This document shows, piece by piece, positions 61,401 through 64,000 of a stretch of 64,000 nt of DNA; positions within the stretch are counted from its first letter, which is position 1, and every line of letters starts with the position of its first letter. Origin of the DNA: Saccharomonospora sp. NB11 (GTDB taxonomy: Bacteria > Actinomycetota > Actinomycetes > Mycobacteriales > Pseudonocardiaceae); the NCBI RefSeq assembly GCF_015910535.1, contig NZ_JACBJG010000007.1, positions 186,001 through 250,000 of the forward strand, in the 5' to 3' direction. The notes below the pieces were generated by a model. It was not told the origin of the DNA. It saw only the letters and a list, made by a program, of their open reading frames with translations, and did not search any database. Position numbers and translations under genes: made by a program.

Positions 61401-64000
61401 GTGCACCTGAAGAGTCTGACGCTCAAGGGCTTCAAGTCCTTCGCGTCGGCGACCACCCTGCGGTTCGAGCCGGGCATCACGTGCGTCGTCGGCCCCAACG
61501 GTTCCGGCAAGTCGAACGTCCTCGACGCGTTGCGCTGGGTGATGGGGACGCAGGGGGCCAAGGACCTGCGCGGCGGCAAGATGGAGGACGTCATCTTCGC
61601 CGGCACCGCGGGCCGGGCTCCGCTCGGCCGTGCCGAGGTGACGCTGACCATCGACAACTCCGACGGCGCGTTGCCCATCGAGTACACCGAGGTGTCGATC
61701 ACGCGCCGCATGTTCCGCGACGGCGCGAGCGAGTACGAGATCAACGGCAGCACGTGCCGGTTGCTCGACATCCAGGAGCTGCTGTCCGACTCCGGCATCG
61801 GCCGGGAGATGCACGTCATCGTGGGGCAGGGGCAGCTGTCGGAGATCCTGCAGGCCAAGCCCGAGGAGCGCCGCGCCTTCATCGAGGAGGCGGCCGGGGT
61901 GCTCAAGCACCGCAAGCGCAAGGAGAAGGCGCTGCGGAAACTGACGGCGATGCAGGCCAACCTCGACCGGCTGAACGACCTCACCGCCGAGCTGCGGCGG
62001 CAGTTGAAGCCGCTGGGCAAGCAGGCCGAGATCGCGCGGCGGGCGCAGGCCGTCCAGGCCGAGCTGCGTGACGCGAAATTGCGGCTCTACGCCGACGACC
62101 TCGTCACCCAGCGTCGGGAGATCGAGAAGGACGAGGCGGACGAGCGGGCCGCGCGCGAGCGTCGTGCCGAGGTGGAGCAGACGCTGGAGTTCGTCGTCTC
62201 CGAGCAGAGTGAGCTGGAAGCGGCGCTCGCCGAGGACGCCCCGAAGCTGACGGCCGCGCAGGACACCTGGTACAAGCTGTCCGCCCTCGCCGAACGGCTG
62301 CGGGGCACGGTGCGGCTGGCGGCGGAGCGGCGCCGCCACCTGTCGGCCGAGGTCGACACCGGCGGAACCGGGCGCGACCCCGAGGAGTTGCTCGCCGAGG
62401 CCGAACGAGTCGCCGAGCGGGAGGCGGAGCTGACCGAGGCGGTGTCGGAGGCTCGCGCCCTGCTCGCCGAGGTCGTCGAACGGCGGGAACACCTCGAACA
62501 GGTTGTGCAGGCGGCCGAACGCGCCCATCTCGCCGCCGTCCGGGCCATCGCCGACCGCCGCGAGGGCATCGCCAAGCTGTCCGGCCAGGTGGAGGCGCTG
62601 CGGAGCAAGAGCACGGCCACCGCCGAGGAGATCGAACGGCTGAGCACCGGTATCGCCGAGGCGGTCGAGCGGGCCGAGGCCGCCGCGGAGAGCGTCGAGG
62701 AAGCACGCGCCGAGGGCGGTGTCGAGGACTCCGACGACGAGAGCCTGCGCGAGCGGCACGACCAGGCCGTTCAGGCTCACAAGGCGGCGAAGGCGCGCGT
62801 CGAGGAGCTCGTCAAGGCCGAGCGTGCGGCGGAGCGGGAGATCGCCTCCGAGAAGGCTCGTGTCGACGCGCTGTCCATGGGCTTGAAGCGCAAGGACGGT
62901 GCCGGGGCGCTGCTGGGCGCGGCCGACGACGTCGCGGGCCTGCTGGGCTCGGTGGCCGCGCTGCTGACGGTCGACCCCGGGTACGAGGTCGCGCTGGCGG
63001 CGGCGCTGGGACCGGTGGCCGACGCCGTGGCGGTGGAGCACGGGGAGAACGCGGTCGCCGCGCTGCGGTTCCTCAAGCAGAACGACGCGGGCCGCGCGGG
63101 TCTGTTGGTGGGCGGCGCGACCACGTCGAGCGACCCGGCCTCCTGGCCGACGCTGCCCGACGGCGCGCGGTGGGCCCGTGAGGTGGTCACCGCGCCGGAG
63201 GCGTTGCGGCCCGCGGTGGAACACGCGCTCGACCGGGTCGCCGTCGTGGCCACGCTCGACGACGCCCGGCGCGTCGTGGGCGCGTACCCGGAGATCACGG
63301 CCGTCACCAACGACGGCGACGTGCTGGGCACCCACTGGGCGACAGGCGGTTCGGCGCGCGACGAGAGCGTCATCGAGGTGCAGGCCGCCGTCGACGAGGC
63401 GCAGGACCGTCTTGTCGCGGCCGAACGGGCCTTCGAACGTACGGCCGCCGAACTGGAGGGCGCCCGTGCCGAACAGCAGGCGCGCCGGGACGAGTTGGAG
63501 CAGGTCAAGGAGGCGGTGAACGAGGGCAAGGTGCGCCGCGCTCGCTCCGCCGAACGGCTGGCCAGTCTGGAGAAGGCCGCGCGCTCCGCGCAGGCGGAGG
63601 TCGAGCGGCTCACGGCGCAGCGCGCGAAGGTGGAGAGCACCCGCCAGACCGTTCTCACCCAGCTCGCGGAGCTGGAGGAACGGCTTGCCGCGATCTCCGA
63701 GCAGCCGGTGGACGAGGACCTCGACACGAGCGAACGCGACGAGGCCGTCGAGGCACTGGCCGAGGTGCGGCAGGAGGAGATGGACGCCCGCCTCGGGCTG
63801 CGCACCGCCGAGGAACGCGCGCGGAGCCTCGCGGGCAAGGCGGATTCCTTGCGCCGTGCCGCCGAGGCGGAACGCCAGGCGCGGGAGCGGGCCGAGAAGG
63901 CGCGTCGTGCGCGGGAGCGGGGCGCGGCCATTGCGGCAGCCGTCGTGGCGGGCGGTGAGGCTGCACTCGACCGGATCGAGGTGTCGCTGCAGCGGGCCGC
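61401..64000 (+). CDS. smc: Chromosome segregation ATPase Smc, N-terminal part
   Basis: The first 866 residues of SMC are present, cut by the window end. The enzyme compacts and resolves chromosomes with ScpA/ScpB. Walker A is VVGPNGSGKSNVLDALRWVMGTQ (residues 30-38 core), and the family stretch GQGQLSEILQAKPEERRAFIEEAAG follows near residue 147. Coiled coil runs from about 165 to 490, then the hinge (GAADDVAGLLGSVAALLTVDPGYEVALAAALG to DGDVLGTHWATGG, about 510-655), and the returning coil begins. The signature motif and Walker B lie beyond the window. The GTG at 61401 gives HLKSLTLKGFKSF directly. Confidence 0.96.
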   Translation, partial: MHLKSLTLKGFKSFASATTLRFEPGITCVVGPNGSGKSNVLDALRWVMGTQGAKDLRGGKMEDVIFAGTAGRAPLGRAEVTLTIDNSDGALPIEYTEVSITRRMFRDGASEYEINGSTCRLLDIQELLSDSGIGREMHVIVGQGQLSEILQAKPEERRAFIEEAAGVLKHRKRKEKALRKLTAMQANLDRLNDLTAELRRQLKPLGKQAEIARRAQAVQAELRDAKLRLYADDLVTQRREIEKDEADERAARERRAEVEQTLEFVVSEQSELEAALAEDAPKLTAAQDTWYKLSALAERLRGTVRLAAERRRHLSAEVDTGGTGRDPEELLAEAERVAEREAELTEAVSEARALLAEVVERREHLEQVVQAAERAHLAAVRAIADRREGIAKLSGQVEALRSKSTATAEEIERLSTGIAEAVERAEAAAESVEEARAEGGVEDSDDESLRERHDQAVQAHKAAKARVEELVKAERAAEREIASEKARVDALSMGLKRKDGAGALLGAADDVAGLLGSVAALLTVDPGYEVALAAALGPVADAVAVEHGENAVAALRFLKQNDAGRAGLLVGGATTSSDPASWPTLPDGARWAREVVTAPEALRPAVEHALDRVAVVATLDDARRVVGAYPEITAVTNDGDVLGTHWATGGSARDESVIEVQAAVDEAQDRLVAAERAFERTAAELEGARAEQQARRDELEQVKEAVNEGKVRRARSAERLASLEKAARSAQAEVERLTAQRAKVESTRQTVLTQLAELEERLAAISEQPVDEDLDTSERDEAVEALAEVRQEEMDARLGLRTAEERARSLAGKADSLRRAAEAERQARERAEKARRARERGAAIAAAVVAGGEAALDRIEVSLQRA

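Overview
The window is high-GC DNA from an actinomycete. Gene order, an Mce operon, actinobacterial-type HU, C+ zinc-binding ribosomal proteins L28 and L32, and many GTG starts point to the Pseudonocardiaceae (Saccharomonospora or Amycolatopsis-like); this is inferred from content, not from a database search. Most of the window is the conserved chromosomal backbone known from mycobacteria (gltX - leuCD - hupB - mutT1/ppk - fbiD - gpsA - ddl - thiL - ung - recG - pyc - rsmD - coaD - rpmF - rnc - mutM - acyP - smc), broken by accessory inserts.

Layout. 1-6.3 kb: end of citramalate synthase, an FAA-hydrolase, an FAD monooxygenase, gltX, a HAD phosphatase, tRNA-Gln and tRNA-Glu. 6.5-9.4 kb: IclR-type regulator divergent from leuCD. 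9.6-16.6 kb: an HU protein with an unusually long Thr/Lys/Ser-rich tail, then ppk-mutT1 (translationally coupled), fbiD/cofC, an acyltransferase and gpsA. 16.6-19.4 kb: cysteine dioxygenase preceded by a candidate leaderless Cys-Cys leader peptide, a frameshifted flavin-binding protein gene, and a divergent MocR regulator. 19.4-31.7 kb: ddl, DUF3515, an Lrp-like RAM protein, thiL, a GNAT enzyme, ung, rpmB, a DAK2 protein, recG and pyruvate carboxylase. 32-51.5 kb: an accessory block between pyc and rsmD, with a PucR regulator, two tandem arginase-like genes, a complete ten-gene mce operon (yrbEAB-mceABCDEF-two mas), three divergent secreted-protein genes, a SagB-like oxidoreductase and a HelD-like helicase. 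51.6-56.2 kb: rsmD-coaD-coiled-coil protein-yceD-rpmF-rnc-mutM. 56.4-64 kb: PadR-HAAS pair, YflT-like protein, ROK repressor, a Ser/Thr/Pro-rich membrane protein, acyP and the first two thirds of smc.

The most unusual signal is not a gene. Six intergenic arrays (about 1.16-1.43, 23.05-23.15, 28.03-28.15, 31.74-32.04, 35.15-35.35 and 49.2-49.4 kb) are built from a degenerate 21-bp unit beginning GTGTCSGC. Within an array the units face inward and polarity flips at most once, and several arrays end in the same cap (CCCGGGCGTGTCC read inward). Most begin within a few bases of a stop codon. They look like a lineage-specific dispersed element that could fold as long RNA hairpins at transcript ends. 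The second signal of note is the candidate cysteine-responsive leader (16676-16756) in front of cysteine dioxygenase.

Start codons were chosen by homology-like N-termini, Shine-Dalgarno spacing and 4-nt overlaps. Functions are assigned from recalled family motifs; no search was run.
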